Assembly: GCF_037126465.1 (NCBI RefSeq)
Contig: NC_088202.1
Coordinates: 105,803,962-105,867,961, forward strand
From: Ornithodoros turicata
Taxonomy: Eukaryota > Arthropoda > Arachnida > Ixodida > Argasidae
DNA: 64,000 bases
Direction of reading: 5' to 3'
Every line of letters starts with the position of its first letter. Position 1 is the first letter of the stretch. The notes under the pieces are model-generated. The model ran no database searches. It was not told the origin of the DNA and saw only the letters and a list, made by a program, of their open reading frames with translations. A program made the translations under genes and the position numbers. Of this stretch, positions 53,290-63,604 are shown in pieces.

Positions 53290-53557
53290 CTACCCAGCAA
53301 ACTCGGAATCCAGCAAGTTCTCGTCGCAGGAGGCCCCTACCTCCACGTTCCTCCACCGCGCCAGGACAGAGGCCGCCCGGGCTTCGAGGGTTCGAAATGC
53401 CGATGTGGTAGCTGCCCTTGCGATCATCCAAAGACACAGACCGGAACTGTTACGGGACATGGAGCAGCAACCTGCAGAGCAGCAACCTGCAGAGCCGCCA
53501 AGAGGAAATGACGTCCTAATCGACATTCCCGACGATGACATGGACGACCTTCTCTGA
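53290..53557 (+). CDS. Terminal acidic open frame of the compact LTR element
   Basis: The frame after a pyrimidine-rich 'ccttttccattttag' (a plausible splice acceptor) reads 'HRARTEAARASRVRNADVVA', 'LAIIQRHRPELLRDMEQQ', a short duplicated 'AEQQP' stretch, and ends 'DIPDDDMDDLL'. It may be the end of the original polyprotein or a spliced accessory product. No domain is recognised. Confidence 0.45.
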
Positions 53558-53642
53558 AAATATGAGAACTGAGCTGGTTCGTGTGTGATCGCGCCTTGGG
53601 ATCTCTTGTTTTTCAGTGCCGTGACGGCACGTCGAGTTTTTT

Positions 53643-53653
53643 GGTCGGGGGAG
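53643..53653 (+). other. Polypurine tract
   Basis: GGTCGGGGGAG lies directly before the 3' LTR, where plus-strand priming occurs in LTR elements. Confidence 0.75.
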
Positions 53654-53976
53654 TGTGGGGTTTGGAGATAGTGGCTTATCTCGCGGCCGGTGCAGCCGCT
53701 TATCGTCCGTTGATATCGTACACGTGTAGTAGTAGGGGGCGTTGAAGACTGTCATCGATACCCTTAAAAAGGCGGGCGTGTTTGGATTGTGACACTTCCC
53801 GGGGGATCCTCGATCTGGTCACGGATCGTTGGCATCGCAGAGTATGCAAGTATGGTAATAAATTGTTGTTTCTCTGCTATTTGAATGGTTGTTTCGTACT
53901 ACCTGCAAACGGATGCGGAAGGCCCCGAGAGTGGGAGCCCTGTGCCCAGTTGGGCAGGGGTGGTAGTTTTCCCACA
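53654..53976 (+). repeat. 3' LTR of the compact element
   Basis: It is nearly identical to 51912-52242 but lacks 8 bases around 53905. AATAAA at 53857-53862. Confidence 0.96.
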
Positions 53977-55121
53977 AGGGTAAAAATTTCAAAATTTTTA
54001 CCCTCTATTTCAGAAGTTACCCTGTAACCTATAGGCAATGCCCTCTATAAACGTTACAGATTACCTATAAATAGAGGTTACTCTCTCCTAACCGCCACAC
54101 CGACGTAAAAGTTACAGTTTCGCAGTCTCTAAGACGCCCGCCTCTTCACAGACGCTACAGAACAAATGTGTGCAGAACGCATACTGTCATTCGCAACATA
54201 TAGCTATAACATACGTAATTCATCTAAAGGCATCCAGTGGCGAAAAGAGAGTGATCACTACATGTACAGATTCACATGCACAACAAATGAAAGAAGAAAT
54301 AATTGCAACTGGAACATATGTATTATTTAATTGGCAATCCTGGCACTACAGCTGAGGCAAGAGCACGAGGACGTCACAGTGCCAACACTTCAGCTGTGGT
54401 GAACGACATTCAGTTTCTAGGAGGCATACCTGTTACAGTTCTCACGTTGTTGCAACTCCCTCTCCAGTACCCGAAAACATTCCTATTCCTCTCTGATATG
54501 TCACAATGACACATCAGTGACGCGGCTATGGTTAATCACAAGCACACGAAGAACTAAAACACAAGGATGGCAAAGGACTAAGCAAATAACGGACGTAACA
54601 CACACGTACACACTGTTGAACTGTTGAACACTGTGTTGAACCGCTGAACCGTGTTGAAGAGATGGACTGTACTGCGTGTTTCTAGACTGTCCATGTCCAG
54701 CAAAAATGTAACTATGTAAACTTTCCGTAGAAATACCCTGATAAAGTTCCAAGTCGTGTTTAACCTCTAAATAGAGGTACCGGACGTGTAACCTCTACGA
54801 TATGTTGAAATCTACGTCTATATAAAGGTTACACATTGCTAAAAGTTACAATAAAGGGTACCGAGTTAAGGACCGTATAGTTTTTGTGCAAGAACGTTTC
54901 TTTTTTTTTCTTTTTTTCTGGTGCGACCCAATGTGGCCAACAACGAAAAACATATGGAGAGGGTTTCGCACCTCCTTTAACCACATCTTCATATTGTTTA
55001 TACAATCAAGAAATCAATCAGTCACCTCCTTTAACCATGCTGGTTCTTTCATATTCTTATTCATGCCATAGAAGCACCAATAACCCGCCATTGTTTTGTG
55101 CGAAGACGTATTCGTTGGAAA

Positions 55122-55213
55122 GATCCATGACTTGATAACCCGAGGCAACGTAGAAGAGGATAACAGACAACACAATACGTCCTCTACCTTGTCTCGGGTT
55201 ATCAAGTCATGGA
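55122..55213. repeat. Near-perfect hairpin beside a SINE
   Basis: 'gatccatgacttgataaccc' and 'gaggcaacgtagaagagga' on the left pair with 'tcctctaccttgtctcgggt' and 'tatcaagtcatggatc' on the right, with few mismatches. It adjoins the 3' end of the minus-strand SINE. Confidence 0.92.
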
Positions 55214-55425
55214 TCGTCACCACCAGCTCGCTTGCTATATTGTGGCGACATGGTGCACGTGCCGCAGAGTAGGACTGCGGATAATTTCGACCACCTGGGG
55301 TTCTTTTGACGTGCGCCGGAAATCTCCGACAGACGGTGCCGGAAGCAATGTTTACCTCCCCCACATTGCTGCCGTCCTCGGCCGGGTTCGAACCCGCGAT
55401 CTTGAGCTCAGCAAGCTCATATGAG
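55205..55425 (-). repeat. tRNA-derived SINE, minus strand
   Basis: On the minus strand 'gcttgctgagctcaagatcgc', the B box 'gggttcgaaccc' (55384-55395), 'gcagcaatgtgggggaggtaaacattgc' and 'cgtcaaaagaaccccaggtggtc' match the copy at 61625-61860. The A-box part is cut off by a junction to the 'ggcaactcccttcct' repeat (55432-55460). Confidence 0.9.
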
Positions 55426-55431
55426 ATATAG

Positions 55432-55460
55432 GAAGGGAGTTGCCTCAGGACAGAAGCCGC
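55432..55460 (-). repeat. Fragment of the Penelope-like unit
   Basis: 'gaagggagttgcctcaggacagaagccgc' matches 51016-51047 and the copy at 21643-21730, then breaks off. Confidence 0.75.
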
Positions 55461-55484
55461 AGAACACATGAGATATGTCCTGGT

Positions 55485-55580
55485 CCCCCTTCAAATCCGC
55501 GCAGTGATGGGGAGGACAGTCACGACTAAATCGGACTGGCTACCCCAGTACACCTACGTAGAGAGAAGAAGAAATAAAAA
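55485..55580 (+). repeat. Dispersed SINE-like repeat ('ctaccccagtacacctac' family)
   Basis: 'cactggctaccccagtacacctac'-type end with 'cgactaaatcggactggctacc'; related to 18765-18860 and 60120-60225. Confidence 0.65.
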
Positions 55581-55599
55581 ATAAAATGAAAAGGAAACT

Positions 55600-58510
55600 T
55601 ATTTCCACCAGAAAACTGTGTTCTTCATGACCCATATAGCTTGTATCGAACATGTTTCGTCCCCGCTCTGAAGTCTACCGTCGTGGCATCAAAAAGGTGG
55701 ATTTTAGCGAATCATCTCTCTTTTTTTTTTTTTTTCTGCAATGGCGAGACTAGCCCCAAACATTCCCTTTCCTACTTTAGTCTTGTGCATATTGAATCTT
55801 CTTGCACAAAGTAGAGCAAAGTGTTGCAACACGCGAAGTGTAGAGTTCCTGCTCACGCTGCGTTTCCGGTTCCAGAAGACTGAGTCGATTCCGCTGACAC
55901 GCCATGTGCATATACAGCCACACTCCGTCTCACATTTCCTTCCACCTTCCTTCCAACCAGAGAAGCTTCAGGGTTGTCTGAGATGGAGGGGTGAGGGAGA
56001 AGATACACAAGCAGCAAAAGTGAGAGAGAACGAAACCTTCTAATTACAAAGTTTCGAGAAGGGCTCTTCTTTGTTCTGCCAGCCGTTAAGGTAAATAGCG
56101 CATCGTCTGTTTGATTGCTCACTGACGCCAGAGTAGAGCAGCTATGCGCTTCGTGATTAAACTTGTAAATCGAGCGGAAGCGTGCTAAGGGGTTTGAAGG
56201 GAGCGCGACGCATCAAGTGGGCAGCACCAGCCAAATATCTCACGTCTAATCGACGACAAAGATGTTCTGATGCGCCGTTTTCTTGTTCAACACCATCGCG
56301 TTTCGTGGGATTGAGAAAAATGTGTTACAGGAAAAATGAAGGGTGTGTTTCGAATATTTTCGACACCGGTTCGACGGTACCTTTTAGATGCTAGGTATTG
56401 CGTTAAATTGTGCGTTGCCGCCTTTGAACTAGGAGTTTTACATGCTCTATCTGGGTGGGTTATGCTTTAGAAGTTTGTTTGAATGGGCCCGCGGGAAATG
56501 GCAGCGTAAATGCAGGGAGTCACGCCGCTTATGGTGTGGGCTTTGGAAACGTGATGCTTCGAAGCTTCGAATTGCGCTGCGCCTCGATGGACGTTACGTT
56601 GCCACCTGGCCCGTATTTGTTGCTTGTGCCGGCTGCGGGTTGAGAGGCAGTACTGGCAATGTTTTACCGGTTTACCACAGAAGCGGTTTCATTGATGGAT
56701 GGATTCGTTCGCGGTTGAATGGCGCAACAAGAACGGGTGTCATACTGCGTCAAGACGATGATGAAATATGAACATCAGAGAAACCAGAGCGACATTTGAG
56801 CTATGCTCAATCAGTCCATCGCAGGGTATGCGTTTTTTCTCTTTTTTTCTCTGTTCTCTTGACAAAGAAGGTAAGATCAATATCAAAGCGATTCTGCGGT
56901 GAAGCAGGACTTCACGACAACCCCAGGCCAGGGAGTAGCCAATCCTCCTCTGTCTGCAGAGGGCTTTCTCATGGAGAAGTTTTGGCAAATTCAGTCGAAT
57001 GAATTTCGAAAGGATCAAAGTCTTGCTCTCCGTCTACGTTGCAACGCGGACGGTCCAAACTAAACAAACAATGTGTTTCTGTCGAGAGCTGTTGAATGGG
57101 CGCTTTCTCTCGTCATGGGCTTCTCTTTCACCCCCTCCTATTCTCTCTCTCATATTTTTCTCTCTCTGCATTTTCCTTGCCCGAGTCCCTGCTCCTCTCT
57201 CTTCTCCCCCGCTAGACGGTATTTTTCGTGGCAAAAGATGGATACGAGAGCACAGTTCCCTTTGAGTACCTCTTTGGTATCGTCGATACAATCAGCACTA
57301 GTACAGTGTTCGAAGCTTGCGATATTTATGCAAACATAAAAACGTGTGTCCTTAAATATTGTTTTATGATTATCGTGATCACAACCTCTATCGTGTATCG
57401 TGTAACGATAGTGACGGAAAGCGCCATATTAGCGAGTTTTTGTAGTTCAGAAAACGTGGCATGGAAACAGATTCCAAAATATGATAAGCCATCCGCCTTA
57501 TTCATTTCAGGTGACGGACATCACACTGCTAATATTTGATTTGACAGCTTCTTCCCTTATCGTATAGTTTTCGTAGGGTAACTCCCTACTAATGTTGCGA
57601 TCTTTTTTTTTTTCCAAGCCGTCACTCATGTTTGGAAGGAAAAAGAGTACCTTCAGAAGAAAATTTACTCGGGCATACTTGAGTTGGACTGGAAAAGAAA
57701 GAAAAACGTGGAAGTGTATCTGCGATTTGTAAGTGTGCAGAAAAACTATTGAAGTACTACAAATCTTTATCTGTCCTTTTGCATAAACAAAATAGCGTAT
57801 TGAGGGAGGGCCATTCATGAACATGCCCGTTTCATTGCGCGGTAAGAGTCGACCTCGACCATTCCGCACAGGACGTCTCCAGAGAGAATTTTTGGACAGC
57901 GAGAGGCTCGGATAAACGATACGCGAGAACGGAGAAGCCAGCGGTTGTCAATCAAGTATGTGTTCGTTCGGAAACTGTCCATTGTCCTTTGCGTGAAGTT
58001 ATTGTATGGGCACCTAGCTTCTTTGAGTACTTACCCGTAAATGTACTATACATTATTATTATTATTCTTTGAATACTTGCAAATGACGTTACCCGGATCA
58101 ACGCTATTTTTATGTGCAGAATAACTCTTGATGCGATTCGAGTGTCTTCAACAATTACTACATTGTGTTTCTCACTGTCGCCGTCGGATTCATGCTACTC
58201 TTCAGTGACGTGATGTGTTGTTGACGAAGAAAAAGGGGCTAATCTGCCGGCAACAACGACTCTAAAAAGAAAAATCAAATATTTCAATAAAGAAAAAAAA
58301 AACACTCATAACACACAGCGAAGCGCTGTACAGGGCAGTGCAGTGTTCACATTTTCACATGCAAACAATTGTTCAGTTGGTACCGAAATTTCCCCCTTCG
58401 TCGTTAAAACACTCTTATGAGGTGACTTTCCCTCACGAAGCCCAGGGACGGGCATAAATACATTTTTGATGTATTTAAATATAAATACAAGCAAAATACT
58501 TCACTTAGGC
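55600..58510. other. Mostly unassigned sequence
   Basis: No gene is certain. T runs at 55723-55737 and 57607-57616; an ATT microsatellite at 58050-58066. A weak coding candidate lies at 56455-56720. Confidence 0.4.
56455..56720 (+). pseudogene. Weak coding-like segment, one in-frame stop
   Basis: The frame 'GSHAAYGVGFGNVMLRSFEL', 'MDVTLPPGPYLLLVPAAG', a stop, then 'EAVLAMFYRFTTEAVSLMDG' has a protein-like hydrophobic pattern and sits in a GC-rich patch. A 109-codon frame overlaps it in another frame, so it may be chance. No family assigned. Confidence 0.15.
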
Positions 58511-58513
58511 CTA

Positions 58514-58575
58514 AATAGTAAAACCTCCGAAGTCGGACACCTCCCTACCTCGGACAACTCCCTATGTAGGACGAG
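58514..58575 (+). mobile_element. pogo/Tigger-like end fragment
   Basis: 'agtaaaacctccgaagtcgg' and 'acacctccctacctcggac' followed by 'aactccctatgtaggacg' is the repeated subterminal style (TCGGACAACTCCC) of pogo/Tigger-like MITEs. Confidence 0.55.
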
Positions 58576-58579
58576 ATTT

Positions 58580-59340
58580 CATTACACCAGCAGGCTCTCA
58601 TTGAATCTACATGCAAGAACACAAAGCGACACATGCATACGACGCAAGTGCACGCATTAAACATTCGCATTCGTTAGCAACCCCGCACTAATTTATCCCG
58701 CTAAAATGTTCGACTACGTATTCCATTCACGTTTAACGAACAGAGCTGTTGAGGGGGGAGGATCTTGTGCCCGAATTTTCTCTCCCCTTGTTTTGCTCTT
58801 TCTGGAACCATTTCCCTTCTTTAGGTACAACAATAACAACCTCAATATTTCCTCAGTGCCACAATTTCTTATACGAAATTAATTTTCGTTCCGTGCTCGA
58901 GCTGCATGCAAATTCCCAAACCGCTCGGAGACACGCCGTGCCATTTGACACACACAAGCGCTCGATATCCCTAGAAGCGCGAACACATCTTGGCTATAGG
59001 AGAACAAAATTTAGATTGCACATGTTCGCATTGATTTCCCGCTCTACTCGAAATTCAAGATGAAGGATTCAATTTTGAAACGCAAATTGAAAAACGGCTG
59101 TAGTGCATTCAAACTTCGCATAGTTTCGCACGAGAAATCACATTTCACTTGCGTAACTGCGCGACCAATATATTCGTGTATGTCTTCGTGCAATCGAGTT
59201 AAGTATGTGCGGATCTGGACCAGATGTGGACCTACATTAACTAGATATGATAAAGGCTTTCTACAACGCTCCCAATGCGAGCCAAATTGCTGTTTGTCTG
59301 CAATGTGACAGTAATGTGGAGTCCGTGTTTTTTGTTTTTT
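58580..59340. other. Unassigned sequence
   Basis: Nothing recognised. Confidence 0.4.
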
Positions 59341-59344
59341 TCTT

Positions 59345-59480
59345 TACTCCGTATTAGCGCCGCGAAGCAACTGTGGCTGTGAGCGGTGTACAGACTATGA
59401 TAGACGGAAAGAGGACAGCAGGAAGGAGTGGGGGACATGGGGTTAGTATGCGCCCCGGGCCAGCAGTAATATGGAGACTC
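59345..59480 (+). repeat. Dispersed repeat ('ttagcgccgcgaagcaactgtggct')
   Basis: The first 38 bases match 29563-29602 inside the large hAT element. The rest ('gagcggtgtacagactatgatagacgg') is a repeat style I associate with tick genomes. Confidence 0.7.
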
Positions 59481-59489
59481 CCTCTTGCT

Positions 59490-60110
59490 AAGGGTATTCG
59501 TCGTGATTGAATAAAGAAAACGAATTCAGAAAGCGGACACCTTTATCGAAGTATGTTTCTCTAGAATTGAAAAAGAAGAAAGGAACAGTTTCGCCTTGCC
59601 AGCGATTGGTTTTAGAAGGTGCGGTTTCCAATGGCACCCCTAGGGAGTCAGATGTCAGGCGCAATACTTTGGCTTCGATCCCAACAAAGATTAATCGCGT
59701 CTATAGGAACGATGTGTTTTTGCAGGTAGCTCGGAATTACGGTCACATTTGGTCTTCCCGAGAACAGCGCGCAGATAATCTCGACTTGTTCGAAAGGCTC
59801 ACGAACAAACGGAAAGGAACGGGAGCGAAAGGAAATGGGAAAGCGCAATTTAGAGCCCTCGAAAACATCACGCCACACCGGCCAGCATCCGCTCGCTGTG
59901 TCTCCTTTAGTCTCCCTCATCCCTTAGTTGTTTGCGCTACACGTGGCTTGAACAACTTGGACGTCGACCAAATCACGATTATTTTTCTGTCTTATGGACC
60001 TTCTCGCGTTTGTTTTTTTTTTTCTTTTTGCACATTTCAGTTGAGGTTTCCCTTAGCTTCATTTTTCTGAGCCTGCACATTCGGAACGTTCGGAACTATA
60101 CACTCGTAGG
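59490..60110. other. Stretch with a long but unsupported frame
   Basis: A 187-codon plus-strand frame (59507-60070) ends in a Phe-rich tail made by a T run, has no recognisable domain and no splice or promoter context. I treat it as non-coding. Confidence 0.4.
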
Positions 60111-60119
60111 ATGTCGCTT

Positions 60120-60225
60120 TGGTGATGGTGATGGCGATGTGGTAAAGAAAAAAACTGGGATACGAGTTTCGACGAAGTCGAACTGGCTACCCCAGTACGT
60201 TTACATACAGAAAGTACAAACAGAT
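60120..60225 (+). repeat. Dispersed SINE-like repeat ('ctaccccagtacacctac' family)
   Basis: GAT-rich start, A run, 'actgggatacgagtttcgacgaagtcg' and 'aactggctaccccagtacg' align with 18765-18860. Confidence 0.7.
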
Positions 60226-60808
60226 GAGAGATGATGAACACAGACGAACAGAGATGATGATGGAGTTCAACATGTAGTTCAAAAGTTTCGACCAATTGAG
60301 TTTTCGGATGTCGCTTTAGTGACTTCTTAACCCTTGCCTTAGCTCAAGCATCCTGCGGAGCGGTCGTTCCCATGGCAGACATTGTGCAGACATTTTAATA
60401 GCAATTACGTAATATGAACCACGCCTGTGCACCAAGGCGTGTTATACCCCTGTCACACGGACGGACAATTTTAACGGCATTAGCCCTAATGCCATTTTCT
60501 GCTTAACTGGTTCTCAGGAACTCATTCCGCGTATAATACCTACTGAATAAAATAAAATACCTACTCTCGTTCGCCATTGTTCGCGTAGCGTAACAACTCT
60601 AGTTAAAGCTTAAATTTTAGTGAAATCTATCTTACTGCACAACGCTTCTTGAATTTTAGCGCAAACATGCATATTTTCACTAAAGAAACGATCGAGTCGT
60701 GAGAAATCTTTAAAACCGACAAAACCACAAGATGCACGACGGCGCCAAAAGCAGAGAGAATTGAATTGTGTTGTGAGCTTGCAAACTATGTTGAAAGCAA
60801 GTGACACT

Positions 60809-61422
60809 AAGGCTGCGTTCCAATACTTAGCGCAGGAGAAGCTGTCTGAGTGGACAGCTAGGTAGACGCCTAAGGTATGCCTTATCGGCGGATATTTGGG
60901 ACTAACTTGCGGACTTGGCGCCGCTATCGCCATCTGTCATGGCCCGTAGGAACTTTAATTCCGCATTTGGTTTAAACGCCGCGTAATTCATTTATAAACG
61001 CTCAAATAATTAAATAATTCAACTCGATTGTCGATGCATTCTTCCTGCGTATAGTTATATTGCAGAACACAGTGATCAGCGAAAATGCCGTCACGGCTCA
61101 TTGCTGTTACGGCGTAGTATTCCAGTAAATGCACGATTCTTGTATTTTCAATAAATAAATTAGATAAAATATCCCTTTCTTGGACTTATTGTTGAACGCC
61201 GTAAACGCACAAGACCTAAGAGTATCGATGTCGAATTCGTATAATTTTCACGGCTGCTGTCAGCGACGAGCACTCAGACGCATAGCTAGTGTGCATCGAT
61301 GTAGACTAGGCGAAAGACGCCTGGATAGCAGTCTAGGCGGGAATTGGAACAAACCTTAACATGGCGGCACTTCCGGTTAGACCGCTAGGCAGTCGACTAA
61401 CCGGGGTATTGGAACGCAGCTT
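60809..61422. mobile_element. MITE with GGCTGCGTTCCAATAC ends
   Basis: AAGGCTGCGTTCCAATAC at 60809 and the reverse of the sequence ending at 61422 (AAAGCTGCGTTCCAATACCC) form terminal inverted repeats of about 18 bases. The 614-base interior is non-coding. TSD not resolved. Confidence 0.8.
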
Positions 61423-61624
61423 TAAACATAAAACATCAAAATTGATGCACATGAAAGTCAGCTCACTATAACTACATTTCACAGTATGAAACGCACTTTC
61501 AGTCAGTAAACTATGTGTAATGTATTGAAATAGTGTAACACAAAAGGGTCAGTATACCAGTTCTGTGAGTGGGCTGCATCGTTTTCATTTCGTGAATTGT
61601 CCTCAAAGAAGCACGTACGCCACA

Positions 61625-61860
61625 AGAGCCGGCCTTCGTAGCTGAGTCGGTACCGTGTTGGCTTGCTGAGCTCAAGATCGCGGGTTCAATCCCAGCCGCG
61701 GACGGTAGCAACGTGAAGGAGGTAAACATTGCTTCCGGCACCGTGTGTCGGATATTTCCGGCGCACGTCAAAAGAACCCCAGGTGGTCCGCACCTAGGTG
61801 GTAGGAGGGTATGACTCCTACCCTGCGGCACGTGCAGAATGTCACCACACTATAGGCTGA
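61625..61860 (+). repeat. tRNA-derived SINE with A and B boxes
   Basis: A box 'tagctgagtcggt' (61639-61651), B box 'ggttcaatccc' (61683-61693), then the body 'ggtagcaacgtgaaggaggtaaacattgct', 'cgcacgtcaaaagaacccc' and 'cgtgcagaatgtcaccacact'. It is the most complete SINE in the window and a good family reference. Confidence 0.93.
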
Positions 61861-61869
61861 AACACCCTA

Positions 61870-62500
61870 CGTCTAAATGTACAGCAACTGCATAGTTTCG
61901 TGCGGTATTTTCCTTTGCATTCGAGATTCGGATGGCTGCATAGACTGTAATTTTTCGTGCCCGCGTGGCATGAGTGTTCTACAAACATGTACGTAATCTT
62001 AATAAGACAACTCACCAGTGGTGTTATATCTTAAACAATGTTTAACATCCATATCTTTCAAGCGCTTGTGTTCGAAATAATTCCTTTCCGATTTGAGATA
62101 TGAAATTTTGCCCAACGAGTTTGAGCAAACTGGAACGGGGATTATTCACTGACCAAGAAATGAAGACAATGTCCCCTGTGCTGTGGCGCAAGGCGGATTG
62201 ACAACGGCGTTTTGTGGTCCACAAGAGGACCTTGAACACGCATTTAATCTTCCCCACTAAACGTCAGACCAAACCCCACCCCCGAAGTAGAAATACTAAA
62301 CATGGTGTTTTGAAGCACATGTCCAATTCTTGGCCTAGATCTGAGATGGTACTCTCACGGACAGTAAAACAACATAGGGATGACGATATTTTTACATATA
62401 TGATACACGTTTTACGTATAAGATACACCTTCATATCCCTCCTGTTCATGTTGATGTTAATGCCCGCGATAAAAGTAATAGGGAGTTCATGTTGGTTGGT
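61870..62500. other. Unassigned sequence
   Basis: No gene; A/T-rich 62370-62470. Confidence 0.4.
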
Positions 62501-62504
62501 ATAA

Positions 62505-62575
62505 AAAAGAAAAATATGAAGATGTTGGCCCAACTCTACATTGGGCCGGCTACTCCAGTACGCTTATGGGAGCGA
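62505..62575 (-). repeat. Short dispersed repeat (partner at 12418-12486)
   Basis: It is inverted relative to 12418-12486, with about 90% identity by eye over 68 bases. Confidence 0.8.
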
Positions 62576-62639
62576 GGTCTGGCTACCAAGGAGTCTAAAA
62601 GGATGCTTTTGTTCCACAAAAGTCCTAAGGAAGGAGATC

Positions 62640-63600
62640 GCAGGGTGTGACACATGTCAATGTGCTGCTGGTCAGGCACCGATCACCTTCTTGACGTCAA
62701 ATGGGACGTTGTCGTGTCTGAACAAGGCATCCTTGAGAGCTTCATATCCATGCCACATTGTGTTGTTCATCACAGTCATTTCTGAAGACAGGGCCACGCC
62801 TCTCTCAAGGAGGAAGTACACTACACGGTCAAGCGTAGTCTGAAGGCGGCGCTGTAAAGCAAGCCACTGCTTTCCCGATGACCATATGCAGATGTCATCC
62901 ACGTAAAGACTAATAAATACCCCTCGGGGTAAGAGACTCGGGGCAACCATGACAACATTGAATAGTAAAGGACTGAGTACGCTCACCTGTGGTACACCGG
63001 CTGATAATGTATATAAGCTCGTGTCGCCTTTTGCGCCTCTATCTGCCATTTTATCTGCCTTTTGCTGTTCTTCTGAAAACAGACCGACCATTAAGAAAAT
63101 CAGCAATCCAGTGAAGAGCACGGCCAGTGATGTTAAAACTGTACAGTCCATGAAGCAAATGGTTGTAGCTCGTCGTAGGATATACCCTCTTCATATAAAA
63201 ATGAAAAAAAGAAAAAGAAAAACAGCCGCTGTACGCTCCCCGCGAGATCAAGCTTCTTCAACGTGAGTGGCCAAGTTTAGGATGCAGTCTATTGAGGTCC
63301 ATGCCTTTCCGAAACCTGCCATTTCAGGAGACAGAAGACGCCGGGGCTCCAAAAACTACTGTATTCGGTGTTGGATATGCCTTTCCGATATCTTACATCA
63401 GCAGTTTGTAAGGCTGATGGACCGAAACGACGTCAACTCTCGTCCATGACGGAAGGACAAAATCGCGTCTCTCCAAGAGTCGTTGACTAGGTTCAAAAGT
63501 ACAGTGCGCGACGACGGTCCCAAGGAGGCTATATAGCTTTGCAGGAGGCTCCGTCAGGCCCTTTAGCTGACCGCTTCGTAGACCGCACCATAGACCGCAT
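62640..63600 (-). pseudogene. Non-LTR reverse transcriptase remnant
   Basis: On the minus strand the pieces come in order: 'LLNLVNDSWRDAIL' near 63480-63520, 'SISLTNC' near 63400, 'PKLGHSR', then in another frame 'RALHWIADFLNGRSVFRRTA' (63051-63110), 'SAGVPQVSVLSPLLFNVVMV' (GxPQGS with Gly to Val) and the catalytic box 'FISLYVDDICIWSSG' with both Asp (about 62890-62930), followed by 'LLERGVALSSEMTV'. Multiple frame breaks. It belongs to the Jockey/I/R1 group. The RT ends near 62640. Confidence 0.9.
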
Positions 63601-63604
63601 CGTG

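Larger units (their letters stand above)
51912..53976 (+). mobile_element. Compact non-autonomous LTR retrotransposon (2065 bp)
   Basis: LTRs at 51912-52242 and 53654-53976 differ by about five substitutions and an indel of 8 bases, so insertion was recent. AGGG is duplicated at 51908-51911 and 53977-53980. A primer binding site follows the 5' LTR and a G-rich polypurine tract precedes the 3' LTR. The 1.4-kb interior keeps a gag-like segment and a terminal acidic frame, but no protease, RT, RNase H or integrase. It must depend on proteins from a related full-length element, probably Ty3/Gypsy because of the PBS type and 4-bp duplication. Confidence 0.96.
51888..54868. repeat. Repeat-rich host block carrying the compact LTR element
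   Basis: Outside the LTR element, 51888-51911 continues directly into 53981-54868. The left 'cactctaaatgtggtacc' and the reversed right 'tccttaactcggtaccc' are weakly related. The right part repeats 'ctctatttagaggtta'-like motifs (53998, 54068, 54765) and 'gttaca'. It may be one non-autonomous DNA element of about 0.9 kb; its boundaries are not proven. Confidence 0.4.

Noticed and set aside
56442..56771. 109-codon gene in the GC-rich patch
   Set aside because: Two overlapping frames compete, neither with a start context or domain; the alternative frame is kept only as a weak candidate.
59507..60070. 187-codon host gene
   Set aside because: The frame has no domain, ends in a T-run-encoded Phe tail and has no splice or promoter support.
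62541..62640. Plus-strand RT-like phrase 'YGSEVW'
   Set aside because: The DNA here is a dispersed repeat shared with 12418-12486; the phrase is an accident of that repeat.
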